Assembly: GCA_016937945.1 (NCBI GenBank)
Contig: JAFGVP010000137.1
Coordinates: forward strand, 1 to 61,627
Direction: 5' to 3'
DNA from: Pontiellaceae bacterium
GTDB taxonomy: Bacteria; Verrucomicrobiota; Kiritimatiellia; Kiritimatiellales; Pontiellaceae
DNA: 61,627 nucleotides
Part shown: in pieces, positions 55,301 to 61,627 of the stretch
How positions within the stretch are numbered: position 1 is the stretch's first letter
Layout: each line of letters starts with the position of its first letter
Program-made: the position numbers and the translations under genes
The notes under the pieces: model-generated
What the model saw: the letters and a program-made list of their open reading frames with translations, nothing else
The model's database searches: none
Told to the model about the DNA's origin: nothing

Positions 55301-56305
55301 GGAAGAACCGCCGCTGCGCGGATCACCAATCCGGATCGAGATAATCTGCGCTCCGGGGGCAATCCCGTCGCGCTCCGGTTCATCAGGGAAATGCGCCGAT
55401 GCGATCGACGCAACATGGCTCCCGTGAGTACCGCTTACAGTAACAATCGAAAGCAGATTCCCGTCCTCAAAAACCTGCACGCCGAAATTGAGATTCGAGA
55501 CCGGGTCGAAGGTCGCATATTCGCCGGCCAGACCGAAAGGACGCAAAATGGTTTCGTCGGCCAGATCCCCGTCGCGGTCACAGTCGACCAGAACGCGCCA
55601 GAACTCACCATCATGCCACAGGACACAGTCATAATAGATATCCTCAACACACTTGCTGTATTCGTCCTCAAGCGCCCCAAGCAACTTTTCCCGGGCAGCA
55701 AGATCCTGTTCGGTCATGTTCCGATCCTCCGGCGCCTTGTCTTCCCACTCACGATTTTCAGCAGCCATCGTGCTTTCGCGCTCAGCGCGTATCCGGCTCA
55801 ACTCGGCGTTCCACTGCCCGGCTTCATATTCCTTAAGCCGTTTCAATGCACGATCAGGAAAGAGATCGCTGGCCGCCTTAAGGCCCAGATGAAACCGCCC
55901 CGATGGATTCATCACCCCTTCGGGCAGGATCAGGGAACGGCCGCTCAGTCCGGGTAGCATACCGTCCTCATTCGACGAACATTCCGAAGATGTATCCACA
56001 TCGCCGCTCCCCGAGGCATCGTAAATATCCAGAATCTTACGTTCGCCGGTCGTCGTCGTGGCGAGACCGGCGGCGGCCGGATCCACCCCGGTATCAAAAA
56101 CGGCGATGACAATGCCCCGCCCATCGGCCTCCGGATGTTCCCGGAGAAACTCCGGTTGCCCGATCTCGCGCTTGGGAATCAATGCTGACCGCAGAAGAAC
56201 GCCCTCGTCACCCGATGAAGAAGCCGCAATTACATCAGAGGAGACAAACAACAGGTAAACCATGCCGGCCATCAGACAGCTGAATATAGATCGTTGGATT
56301 TTCAT
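52400..56305 (-). CDS. Tripeptidyl-peptidase II-like subtilase
   Basis: A ~1301-residue exported serine protease. Signal peptide (1-28). The N-terminal region L-I-P-K-R-E-I-G...D-G-R-G-I-V-I-A-V-F-D-T-G-V-D-P (catalytic Asp71) and the T-G-S-G-D-V-like D-A-S-G-S-G-D-V that follows match tripeptidyl-peptidase II (S8 family) rather than ordinary subtilisins. The His is in G-T-H-G-S-H-V-A-S and the Ser in N-G-T-S-M-A-S-P, with the long Asp-His insert of TPP II. The large C-terminal half, helical near the end with charged stretches, fits the TPP II C-terminal region. The ATG at 56305 begins the signal peptide; an in-frame ATG at 56332 is possible. TPP II removes tripeptides from peptides; an exported form would degrade extracellular peptides. 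Confidence 0.8.
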   Translation of the reverse strand: MKIQRSIFSCLMAGMVYLLFVSSDVIAASSSGDEGVLLRSALIPKREIGQPEFLREHPEADGRGIVIAVFDTGVDPAAAGLATTTTGERKILDIYDASGSGDVDTSSECSSNEDGMLPGLSGRSLILPEGVMNPSGRFHLGLKAASDLFPDRALKRLKEYEAGQWNAELSRIRAERESTMAAENREWEDKAPEDRNMTEQDLAAREKLLGALEDEYSKCVEDIYYDCVLWHDGEFWRVLVDCDRDGDLADETILRPFGLAGEYATFDPVSNLNFGVQVFEDGNLLSIVTVSGTHGSHVASIASAHFPDEPERDGIAPGAQIISIRIGDPRSGGSSYGTSERRAIALAAQAGVDIVNASWGGLSVYQDGSDAGCQAYDMLVERYGILAVLSAGNNGPALSTAGSAGGEARRVLGVGAYVSPEMGKVLYSTLKENPEAALQFSSRGPTKDGDWGVDVMAPGAALASYSRESLQKVEMSNGTSMASPSVAGAAAVLMSAARAAGVPDDPARIRAAFMLGACPVPGEAAVTEGAGLINLPQAWEHLQSIAEQPAFGAFYDLKVSLGTFKSNGRGFYLREVNPDPRYRVVVRVDPVWIEAVSPSVQADFEAGLRLRSTVDWIEVPEYLHLANAESAFVAHVTVPQGDKGETGAIDFGEVEAFVAGQESLGSVFRVPFTIVRGGDEATFLDEPLERTVELQPAGIKRWFLNVPAGADHLKVRLKHRADDPISRRYIVHGMTLAQEAGIYAGDDSKHVRLDEGKDASFQLKTFGGQVMELALYQYWSSVGASELEVELSWMGLGLSGQPVVFRPNAGWAQLPFQSLQSRDDVKVDAKITHATYVFLPKKTERIAFDRRGELPGSPQHPQAVRQEQVRQVFEFEFKEAFKGRLIAPQDYDAGDYFGGGLTYVYHESGKLLYLGMDYKKHEIEFPKGKVTVIRHYNQVTGEHLSDPEKWPLVIQRKLKSAESVPVFATLRDRFAGKSTDKLQLTGGAPMNLFLQDRIGKELGEIKPEPDYFTGALKFSDPADKSIGEVDLIYFAGAVFEKVANQEPKAKKADDPRSEAEQLADDLRERTLEFLRKSRGSEDSAVQEESGRLLVRLRKERPEDPEAIFEDALHRAISDGLAGEWWNGREVETVDESACGEIEALLDEALRQIDPEAVAKFFGAPPSAAPGDVEARYALERQKKELEEKRNLIVSIEQLRVDLLLASGSCDQALKALMEIARWEEKPGSQTLRIQLALYRTSGFSGLALKTLNTCLEENPYDEKLLTKRIALYRELGWDRFADAEEARLALWKEGKRRIEVL

Positions 56306-56407
56306 ATTATTGAGTAATAGCCCTCCATGCATGCAGTCACTTGCCTCTCAACCGATATAACGCAACAAATCATGTTGTCATATGCCGTGTTAAAACACAA
56401 CCTGTGG

Positions 56408-57478
56408 CTATCGCATCTTGTTCAACTGCAGGTCAAATTCCATCTCTTTACCGTGCTTCCACGCTGTTGCAGGATCATTGCCGGTATTCAGCAGATGCGG
56501 AGAGAAGGTTTTCACGCGCACGGTTTTCCCGTCGGGAAGGAATTCCAGAATCCGGATCCAGCCTTCGCCGCCCATCGGCGCCCACTGCGCATTGAAGAGC
56601 ATCTGGTGTACGGTATTTCCATTCGGATAGACATCCTTGCGATACGATGCGGCGAGCGCATCCCAGATAGCTTCCGTGTCCCCCGGATTCGGACCGGTCC
56701 GGCGAAACGCTTTATAGTGCCCGTTGAACACAAATTCAAAATTGGAATATTTCGAAACGAAAGCATCCCAAAGTTCCTGTCCGCAATGAACCGGACCGGG
56801 TTTGCTGATGCCGTAGCTGTACGGACTGTTCTTGGACTCCGGTGTGGTATGCAGTGCCATCCCGCCATAATTAAAGATCGTCGACTCATGATCGATAAAC
56901 TCATGGGTCACCAGAATAAAGGGTTTATCCGATTGTTTCGCCGCCACAGTATTCGCCCACTCGACAACCTCTTTTCTCGGGCCGAACTCCAGAGAAAAGA
57001 TCACATATTCCCTGCCGCCATATTTAAAGAGATACCACGCATTTTCCAGCTCACCCTTTTTGTAGAATCCGCCGAATATTTTTTTGTTCAGGGGATTGTC
57101 AGACACTAGGAAATAGTCATTAAGCATCGTGGAGCGATCACTGGAATTTTTGCCTAGATCATGGTTCCCGACGGACAGGATATACGGGAGTTTCCCATCC
57201 AGCACATGAAGGCTCTCTTTCGCGTGCTCCCACTGCACGGGATCATTGGCATCAACAATGTCGCCAACATGCAGCACCAGCTGAATGTTCAGCTCTTTCC
57301 TGTTCTCCACAATCCACTCGGTAATTTCGGTAAAGAGCGGCGCATATTCCTCGTTACGCACATAATACTGCGTATCCGGAATGATCACCATCGACCACGG
57401 ATTTTCCGCAAACGCAGACGAACTAAACAACAGAAAAAAAACAAAGGAAAGAGAACCGCTGAAACGTTTAAAGCTCAT
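56408..57478 (-). CDS. Secreted calcineurin-like metallophosphoesterase
   Basis: About 356 residues with a signal peptide (1-24). Metal-binding motifs in order: P-D-T-Q, G-D-I-V-D, G-N-H-D, V-T-H-E-F and a late N-G-H-Y. Family members hydrolyse phosphomonoesters or diesters; the substrate here is unknown. The ATG at 57478 follows GGATGG; an ATG four codons earlier is less likely. A palindromic motif copy lies 59 bases upstream, linking it to the glycan genes. It could remove phosphate from phosphomannan (inference). Confidence 0.8.
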   Translation of the reverse strand: MSFKRFSGSLSFVFFLLFSSSAFAENPWSMVIIPDTQYYVRNEEYAPLFTEITEWIVENRKELNIQLVLHVGDIVDANDPVQWEHAKESLHVLDGKLPYILSVGNHDLGKNSSDRSTMLNDYFLVSDNPLNKKIFGGFYKKGELENAWYLFKYGGREYVIFSLEFGPRKEVVEWANTVAAKQSDKPFILVTHEFIDHESTIFNYGGMALHTTPESKNSPYSYGISKPGPVHCGQELWDAFVSKYSNFEFVFNGHYKAFRRTGPNPGDTEAIWDALAASYRKDVYPNGNTVHQMLFNAQWAPMGGEGWIRILEFLPDGKTVRVKTFSPHLLNTGNDPATAWKHGKEMEFDLQLNKMR

Positions 57479-57536
57479 AAAACCATCCATTCATTTATGA
57501 ATGGCCTAACGTATAAGCCGAAGAGAATGCAGTCGT

Positions 57537-57554
57537 GTCCCCTAAACAGGTTAC
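57537..57554. promoter_or_regulatory. Palindromic motif copy 5, candidate operator
   Basis: GTCCCCTAAACAGGTTAC, followed by AAAC. It lies 59 bases upstream of the metallophosphoesterase start. Confidence 0.5.
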
Positions 57555-57649
57555 AAACAAACGCAATACAACCGGAAGGAATCGACCGCGACTCGATCAA
57601 ACCCATCGAAGTCAGGGTGGTATCCACAGACACATACGTTACGCCCTGC

Positions 57650-59929
57650 CTATCCTGCGTCAGCGTAGAGAGTATCCGCCTCGTTAAGCAGGAATTCTGC
57701 GAATAGAACATCAAACCAGAGGCCCTGAGCCGGAGAGCCCCAGGTCAGGCCATCCACCGTTCGGGCTTTTACGATGTCCCGCCCGCGTTCCAGGGCCACG
57801 CGGCCCGCCGGAATCTCGCCCTGTTGACGGCAGGCCATGGAGAGAATAATCGATGCGGTCGCATCACGCAGTTCATTACGGGTCGAAAAGCCCAAACTCT
57901 TCCGGGCCCAGATTTCCGACTCTGCGGCATCGCCATTGCGATAGGCCCACAACGCAAGGGAAACACAGCGCCATGTGGCGGCGCCATCGTTTTCATCCGG
58001 GTCCAAAGTAGCCTTGGCCGCCAGTCGGGCAAACGGAAGGAGCCGTTGCATCATCTCATCATCACCGGGAATCAGCAGGGCGATTTTGATCACACGCTCA
58101 ACGGATGCCGGGTTCTGCATCCCCTTACAACGCTCAATCGCAATCCGCCGGAATGCATCGTAAGCCGCCTGATTTCCGGTTTTCAGCAGGACCGGCCCGG
58201 CCATCAGGAAATCGCCGGTAATGTTATACGAATTATCCTTCACATCCACATCCAGCAGCCGGTTGAAATATTTCGACGACGCCTCGAATTCCCCCCGAAG
58301 CGCCAGCCACTCACCCACGGTCCGCAAAACGTGTTCGGTTTCCAGCGACGGGCTGAGCTCCGTTGAGATCTGATCCGCCTCGCGGTATGCATCTTCCTTC
58401 CGGCCCTGACTGATATAAAAGGCGGCCATGGCAATCCGCTCCCGATCTTCCGCTTTTATGCGAAGCAACGCCTGCCGCTGTTCAGCCTGCTCCGCGGCAT
58501 GCTGCGCCTCCAGTGCCTTTTGCGTAGCCTCAACCGCCTGCCGCCGCGCCACCCGCTCCCGAACAAGCAGCCAGCTGGACACCCCAAGTCCAAAAATCAG
58601 CGAAAGACTCACGGCAAACACCGAAAAGGTCGCCACCTTGTTTCTCCGCATCAGCTTACGGATTCGATAAACACGACTGGGCGGACGCGCGACTACCGGT
58701 TCAACATGCAGATAGTGCTCCACATCCATGGCCAATGCATCGACCGTCTCATAACGTCGGGTCCGGTCCTTCTCCAGGGCCTTTAAGACAATCCAGTCCA
58801 GATCGCCGCCCAGCTCGGCGACAAGCCGGCGCGGCTCTGTAGCGCGTTCCTCGGCAATGCGCCGGCGCTCGTCATCACTCAGATGCAACAGTCGGGACGA
58901 TGGTTTCTGCGGATCCCGCTCCAGCAGGATGCGGCGCATCTCTTCGAGCCCTTCCCTAAGCAGGTCCTGCTGATTAAACGGCGATTCACCGACCAGCAGT
59001 TCGTAAAGCAGCACGCCGAGGCTGTAGACGTCGCTGCGGGTATCGATATCCGAATGCCGGCAGTCCACCTGTTCCGGACTCATATAGGCCGGCGTGCCCA
59101 TCCAGTGTTCCACCGAAGTATGAATGGTTTTATCCGTCAGCGCATCGCCCTGCGTGGCCTTCGCAATCCCGAAATCAATCACGACCGGGCGGGGCATTCC
59201 GTCGTGCGATGCAATCAGTACATTCGACGGTTTGATGTCGCGATGCACAATCCCCTTCTGATGCGCATGCTGAATCGCCTGACAGACCCGCACGAACAAC
59301 TTCAAACGCTCATGGATACTCAGTCCATGATCATCGCAATATCGGGTGATCCGCTCCCCGGAAACCAGCTCCATTACGAAGTAGGGCCGCCCCGTTTCGG
59401 TCTCACCCGCATTGAATACGTGCGCAATATTCGGATGATCCATCATGGCCAGCGCCTGCCGTTCGGCCTCGAACCGGGCAATCACGCTCTGCGTATCCAT
59501 GCCGGCCTTGATAATCTTCAGCGCCACCTGACGCCGGACCGGCTTAATCTGTTCGGCCAGATAGACGTCTCCGGCACCACCCTCCCCGATCTTCTGAAGC
59601 AGTTTATACGGCCCGATCTGTCGGCCCACTTCTCCGTCATCCGGAAGGGCGGACCTCATCTTGTCAAAAAATTCAGGAATATCGCTTAACGTACTCACCA
59701 CTTCCGTGGCCGAAATGGTGGCCGGAGACCCTGCGTCAAAAATCCGTTCCGCCCGGTTCTGAAAAGAGAGCAGCCGATTCACGCGGTCTTTTACCGCGTC
59801 AAGATCACCGCAGGCCTGCTCCACAAAGGCCGACCGTTCCGCCTCATCATCAATCCCCAGCGCCTCGCAGAGGATTTCATCGCTTTGCGCTTTGATTGAT
59901 TCCGAATCTGAATCCCTGTGTTGGCTCAT
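57650..59929 (-). CDS. Transmembrane Ser/Thr protein kinase
   Basis: A 759-residue Hanks-type kinase. An N-terminal ~105-residue region precedes the kinase domain (about 106-400): G-E-G-G-A-G-D-V loop, Lys138, H-R-D-I-K-P-S-N (Asp231), D-F-G (252-254), and G-T-P-A-Y-M-S-P-E-Q. A membrane helix follows (about 430-450), then a coiled charged segment and TPR-like helices outside the membrane. This layout is typical of PVC kinases. It follows the ECF sigma gene by 18 bases, so the two are probably co-transcribed and form one signalling unit. The targets are unknown. Confidence 0.9.
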   Translation of the reverse strand: MSQHRDSDSESIKAQSDEILCEALGIDDEAERSAFVEQACGDLDAVKDRVNRLLSFQNRAERIFDAGSPATISATEVVSTLSDIPEFFDKMRSALPDDGEVGRQIGPYKLLQKIGEGGAGDVYLAEQIKPVRRQVALKIIKAGMDTQSVIARFEAERQALAMMDHPNIAHVFNAGETETGRPYFVMELVSGERITRYCDDHGLSIHERLKLFVRVCQAIQHAHQKGIVHRDIKPSNVLIASHDGMPRPVVIDFGIAKATQGDALTDKTIHTSVEHWMGTPAYMSPEQVDCRHSDIDTRSDVYSLGVLLYELLVGESPFNQQDLLREGLEEMRRILLERDPQKPSSRLLHLSDDERRRIAEERATEPRRLVAELGGDLDWIVLKALEKDRTRRYETVDALAMDVEHYLHVEPVVARPPSRVYRIRKLMRRNKVATFSVFAVSLSLIFGLGVSSWLLVRERVARRQAVEATQKALEAQHAAEQAEQRQALLRIKAEDRERIAMAAFYISQGRKEDAYREADQISTELSPSLETEHVLRTVGEWLALRGEFEASSKYFNRLLDVDVKDNSYNITGDFLMAGPVLLKTGNQAAYDAFRRIAIERCKGMQNPASVERVIKIALLIPGDDEMMQRLLPFARLAAKATLDPDENDGAATWRCVSLALWAYRNGDAAESEIWARKSLGFSTRNELRDATASIILSMACRQQGEIPAGRVALERGRDIVKARTVDGLTWGSPAQGLWFDVLFAEFLLNEADTLYADAG

Positions 59930-59947
59930 GATACGGCATTCCGGCAG

Positions 59948-60505
59948 TCAGTTACGCGACTCTATCGCATCGATCATCCATACCTTGGCCGCCGCCCAGT
60001 AGCGCGCAACCGTCGGCTTGCTGATTTGCAGCGCATCGGCCACTTCATCCTGGCTCATGCCGCCGAAATAGCGCATCACTACCACCTGCGCCCACTTTGG
60101 GTGTTCCAGTTCCAGTGCGTGCAGCGCCTCATCCAGCATCAGGACAACATCATCCTGCGGCAATTCAGCCAGATCCAGATCATCCAGCGCCACCCGCTGA
60201 AGATCGCCCCCGCGTTTCAGCTGCGCCTTCCGGCGCGCATGCTCCACGAGAATGCGGCGCATGGCCGTGGCGGCGGCGGCAAAAAAGTAGGATCGGCTTT
60301 TCCAGTCTCGCCGGTCATCCTGCACCAGGCGCAGCCACGCTTCATGCACCAGCGCCGTCGGCTGCAGGGTATGCGCCGACATTTCCCGCTCCATGCGGAC
60401 ATGCGCCAGATTACGAAGTTCGTCGTAAACCAATGGAAGCAGAGCATCAGCCGACTGTCGGTCGCCGTCTGCCGCCGCATTTAATATGAGAGTTATATCA
60501 TCCAT
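59948..60505 (-). CDS. ECF-type RNA polymerase sigma factor
   Basis: A 185-residue sigma factor of the PVC-associated ECF branch (Sigma70_ECF, TIGR02999 type). Region 2 is seen in L-P-L-V-Y-D-E-L-R-N-L-A-H...L-Q-P-T-A-L-V-H-E-A-W-L-R-L, and region 4 in V-V-M-R-Y-F-G-G-M-S-Q-D-E-V-A-D-A-L-Q with the helix-turn-helix before I-S-K-P-T-V-A-R. No anti-sigma factor is adjacent; instead a Ser/Thr kinase follows, as known for this group, where the kinase may regulate the sigma. Confidence 0.92.
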   Translation of the reverse strand: MDDITLILNAAADGDRQSADALLPLVYDELRNLAHVRMEREMSAHTLQPTALVHEAWLRLVQDDRRDWKSRSYFFAAAATAMRRILVEHARRKAQLKRGGDLQRVALDDLDLAELPQDDVVLMLDEALHALELEHPKWAQVVVMRYFGGMSQDEVADALQISKPTVARYWAAAKVWMIDAIESRN

Positions 60506-60562
60506 GCCGAAAAATCAAAAACCACATACAGACTCCATGAATACGCAATGGACATCCGGATA

Positions 60563-61627
60563 TCAACTCCGCGGTCGATCCTTCATCACAAATGAAGTTA
60601 CGACGGTCTCCGCCGAGCTGCCGCCCACCATCACCTGAAAACGGCCGGGCTCCAGCACATAGGTTCCGTCGGGGAAGAAATAACCCAGCTCTTCCGGACC
60701 CAGATCAAAGCAGACCTCGCGGGATTCGCCCGGATCCAGCTCGACCTTCCTGAATCCCTTCAGCTCTTTGACGGGGCGGGCATAGGTGGCGACTTCATCG
60801 CGGATATACAGCTGAACCACCTCTTTGCCTTTTACGGCGCCGGAGTTGGTCAGCGTAACGCAAACCCGAAGGGTCTCGCCCGCTTTGATTTCCGGTCGGT
60901 CCAGCTTCAGGTCGGAATAGGTGAAGGTGGTATAACTCAGCCCGAATCCAAACGGATAGAGCGGCGAATTCGGAATATCGTTGTAGTGCGACCAGAACGG
61001 ATAGTTGTCCGCCCCGGCGGGACGCCCGGTATTCTTATAGTTATAATAGAGCGGAATCTGGCCCACGCTGCGGGGGAATGACATCGGCAGCTTGCCGGAC
61101 GGATTGCAGGTTCCAAACAGGACGTCGGCCATGGCATGGCCGGCTTCCGATCCGGCCTGCCACGTTTCAAGAATCGCCGGCGCCTTTTCGGCAATCTCCG
61201 GAATCACGACCGGCCGCCCCGTCATCAGCACCACTACAATCAGGGGATTGGCCGTATAGACCGCCTCAAAAAGTTCATTCTGAAGCCCCTTCAACGTAAT
61301 GTCGGATTGACTGCGCCCTTCTCCCGACTGGAAAGCGTCTTCGCCGATGGCCAGCAGAACCACGTCAGCCTGCTGTGCCACACGAACGGCCTCTGCAAAA
61401 CCGGAACGGTCGTCTTCATTGAACGAAACAATATTCCCGAAGCCGCGCGAACTGGTGATATAGTCGCATCCTTTCGCATAAAGCACCTGTACGCCCTCCC
61501 CGGCCGCCGCCCGGACTCCTTCTAACAGGGAAACCGCCGATCCGGAAACCGCCTGCGCCCGCCAGTTACCGAGCGGAGAATCCTTTTCATCGGCCAGCGG
61601 ACCGATCACAGCAATCGTTTTTACCTC
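60563..61627 (-). CDS. GH3 beta-glycosidase, C-terminal part (partial)
   Basis: The window holds about the last 354 residues of a GH3 enzyme; the frame is open to the window end (I-A-V-I-G-P-L-A at the edge) and the catalytic barrel with the nucleophile lies outside. Seen: the GH3 C-terminal domain with G-E-G-R-S-Q, V-V-V-L-M-T-G-R-P and P-A-I-L-E-T-W-Q-A-G-S-E-A-G-H-A, then P-F-G-F-G-L-S-Y-T-T-F and an FN3-like end. The P-L-Y-Y-N-Y-K-N-T-G-R-P stretch resembles BglX-type beta-glucosidases. No PA14 insertion is seen in this part, unlike the GH3 at 46289-48763. It runs in the same direction as the sigma-kinase pair, 57 bases upstream of the sigma start. Confidence 0.88.
   Translation of the reverse strand, partial: EVKTIAVIGPLADEKDSPLGNWRAQAVSGSAVSLLEGVRAAAGEGVQVLYAKGCDYITSSRGFGNIVSFNEDDRSGFAEAVRVAQQADVVLLAIGEDAFQSGEGRSQSDITLKGLQNELFEAVYTANPLIVVVLMTGRPVVIPEIAEKAPAILETWQAGSEAGHAMADVLFGTCNPSGKLPMSFPRSVGQIPLYYNYKNTGRPAGADNYPFWSHYNDIPNSPLYPFGFGLSYTTFTYSDLKLDRPEIKAGETLRVCVTLTNSGAVKGKEVVQLYIRDEVATYARPVKELKGFRKVELDPGESREVCFDLGPEELGYFFPDGTYVLEPGRFQVMVGGSSAETVVTSFVMKDRPRS

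Noticed and set aside
54056..55957. A 633-codon plus-strand open frame opposite the TPP II-like gene
   Set aside because: The minus strand carries clear subtilase motifs here. The plus frame is rich in Arg/His/Pro and has no recognisable domain.

Overview
The window looks like a polysaccharide-degrading chromosomal region of a marine-type PVC bacterium, most probably Kiritimatiellota (Verrucomicrobiota). This is inferred from the mix of formylglycine sulfatases, many secreted glycoside hydrolases without SusC/SusD partners, lamin-tail/CotH giant proteins, a Planctomycetes-type ECF sigma factor next to a Ser/Thr kinase, and a multihaem cytochrome fused to TPRs. No rRNA, tRNA, CRISPR array, intact insertion sequence or phage genes were seen.

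Layout. 0.2-7.4 kb: a 2406-residue secreted LamG/lamin-tail/CotH protein (minus). 7.6-14.5 kb: two paralogous membrane-anchored PA14-like proteins that bracket a chorismatase/RidA-like enzyme and an octahaem cytochrome c-TPR protein. 14.5-18.5 kb (minus): MFS sugar permease, GH125 exo-alpha-1,6-mannosidase and ROK sugar kinase. 18.8-27.7 kb (plus): a tight four-gene operon of GH76 endo-alpha-mannanase, GH43, HEXXH metallopeptidase and GH31. 27.9-36.8 kb (minus): a frameshifted BNR/propeller gene, a GH127, a multimodular SGNH hydrolase and a clan CD (gingipain-like) peptidase. 36.8-48.8 kb (minus): GH3, GH28-like and GH92 with overlapping or close spacing, two small unknown genes, two sulfatases and a beta-propeller glycosidase-like protein. 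49.1-51.5 kb: a third sulfatase and a CE1-like esterase, convergent on a terminator. 51.5-52.3 kb: a decayed patch with a MITE-like repeat and a LacI-GH127 deletion scar. 52.4-60.5 kb (minus): a tripeptidyl-peptidase II-like protease, a metallophosphoesterase, and the Ser/Thr kinase-ECF sigma pair. 60.6 kb to the end: a second GH3, cut by the window edge.

How it fits together (inference). GH76 would cut an alpha-1,6-mannan backbone. GH92, GH127, GH43, GH31, GH28-like and GH3 would strip side chains. Three sulfatases and two esterases would remove sulfate and acyl groups, and several proteases would open the protein part of a mannoprotein. GH125, the MFS permease and the ROK kinase would finish, import and phosphorylate the sugar. 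A decorated and probably sulfated alpha-mannan or mannoprotein is the simplest substrate.

Three cross-cutting signals stand out. An 18-24 bp palindrome occurs five times, only between genes and mostly just upstream of these catabolic genes. Three otherwise unrelated secreted proteins share a C-terminal module ending in F-[YF]-R-[LF]. A LacI regulator and a GH127 gene have been fused by deletion into one broken frame.
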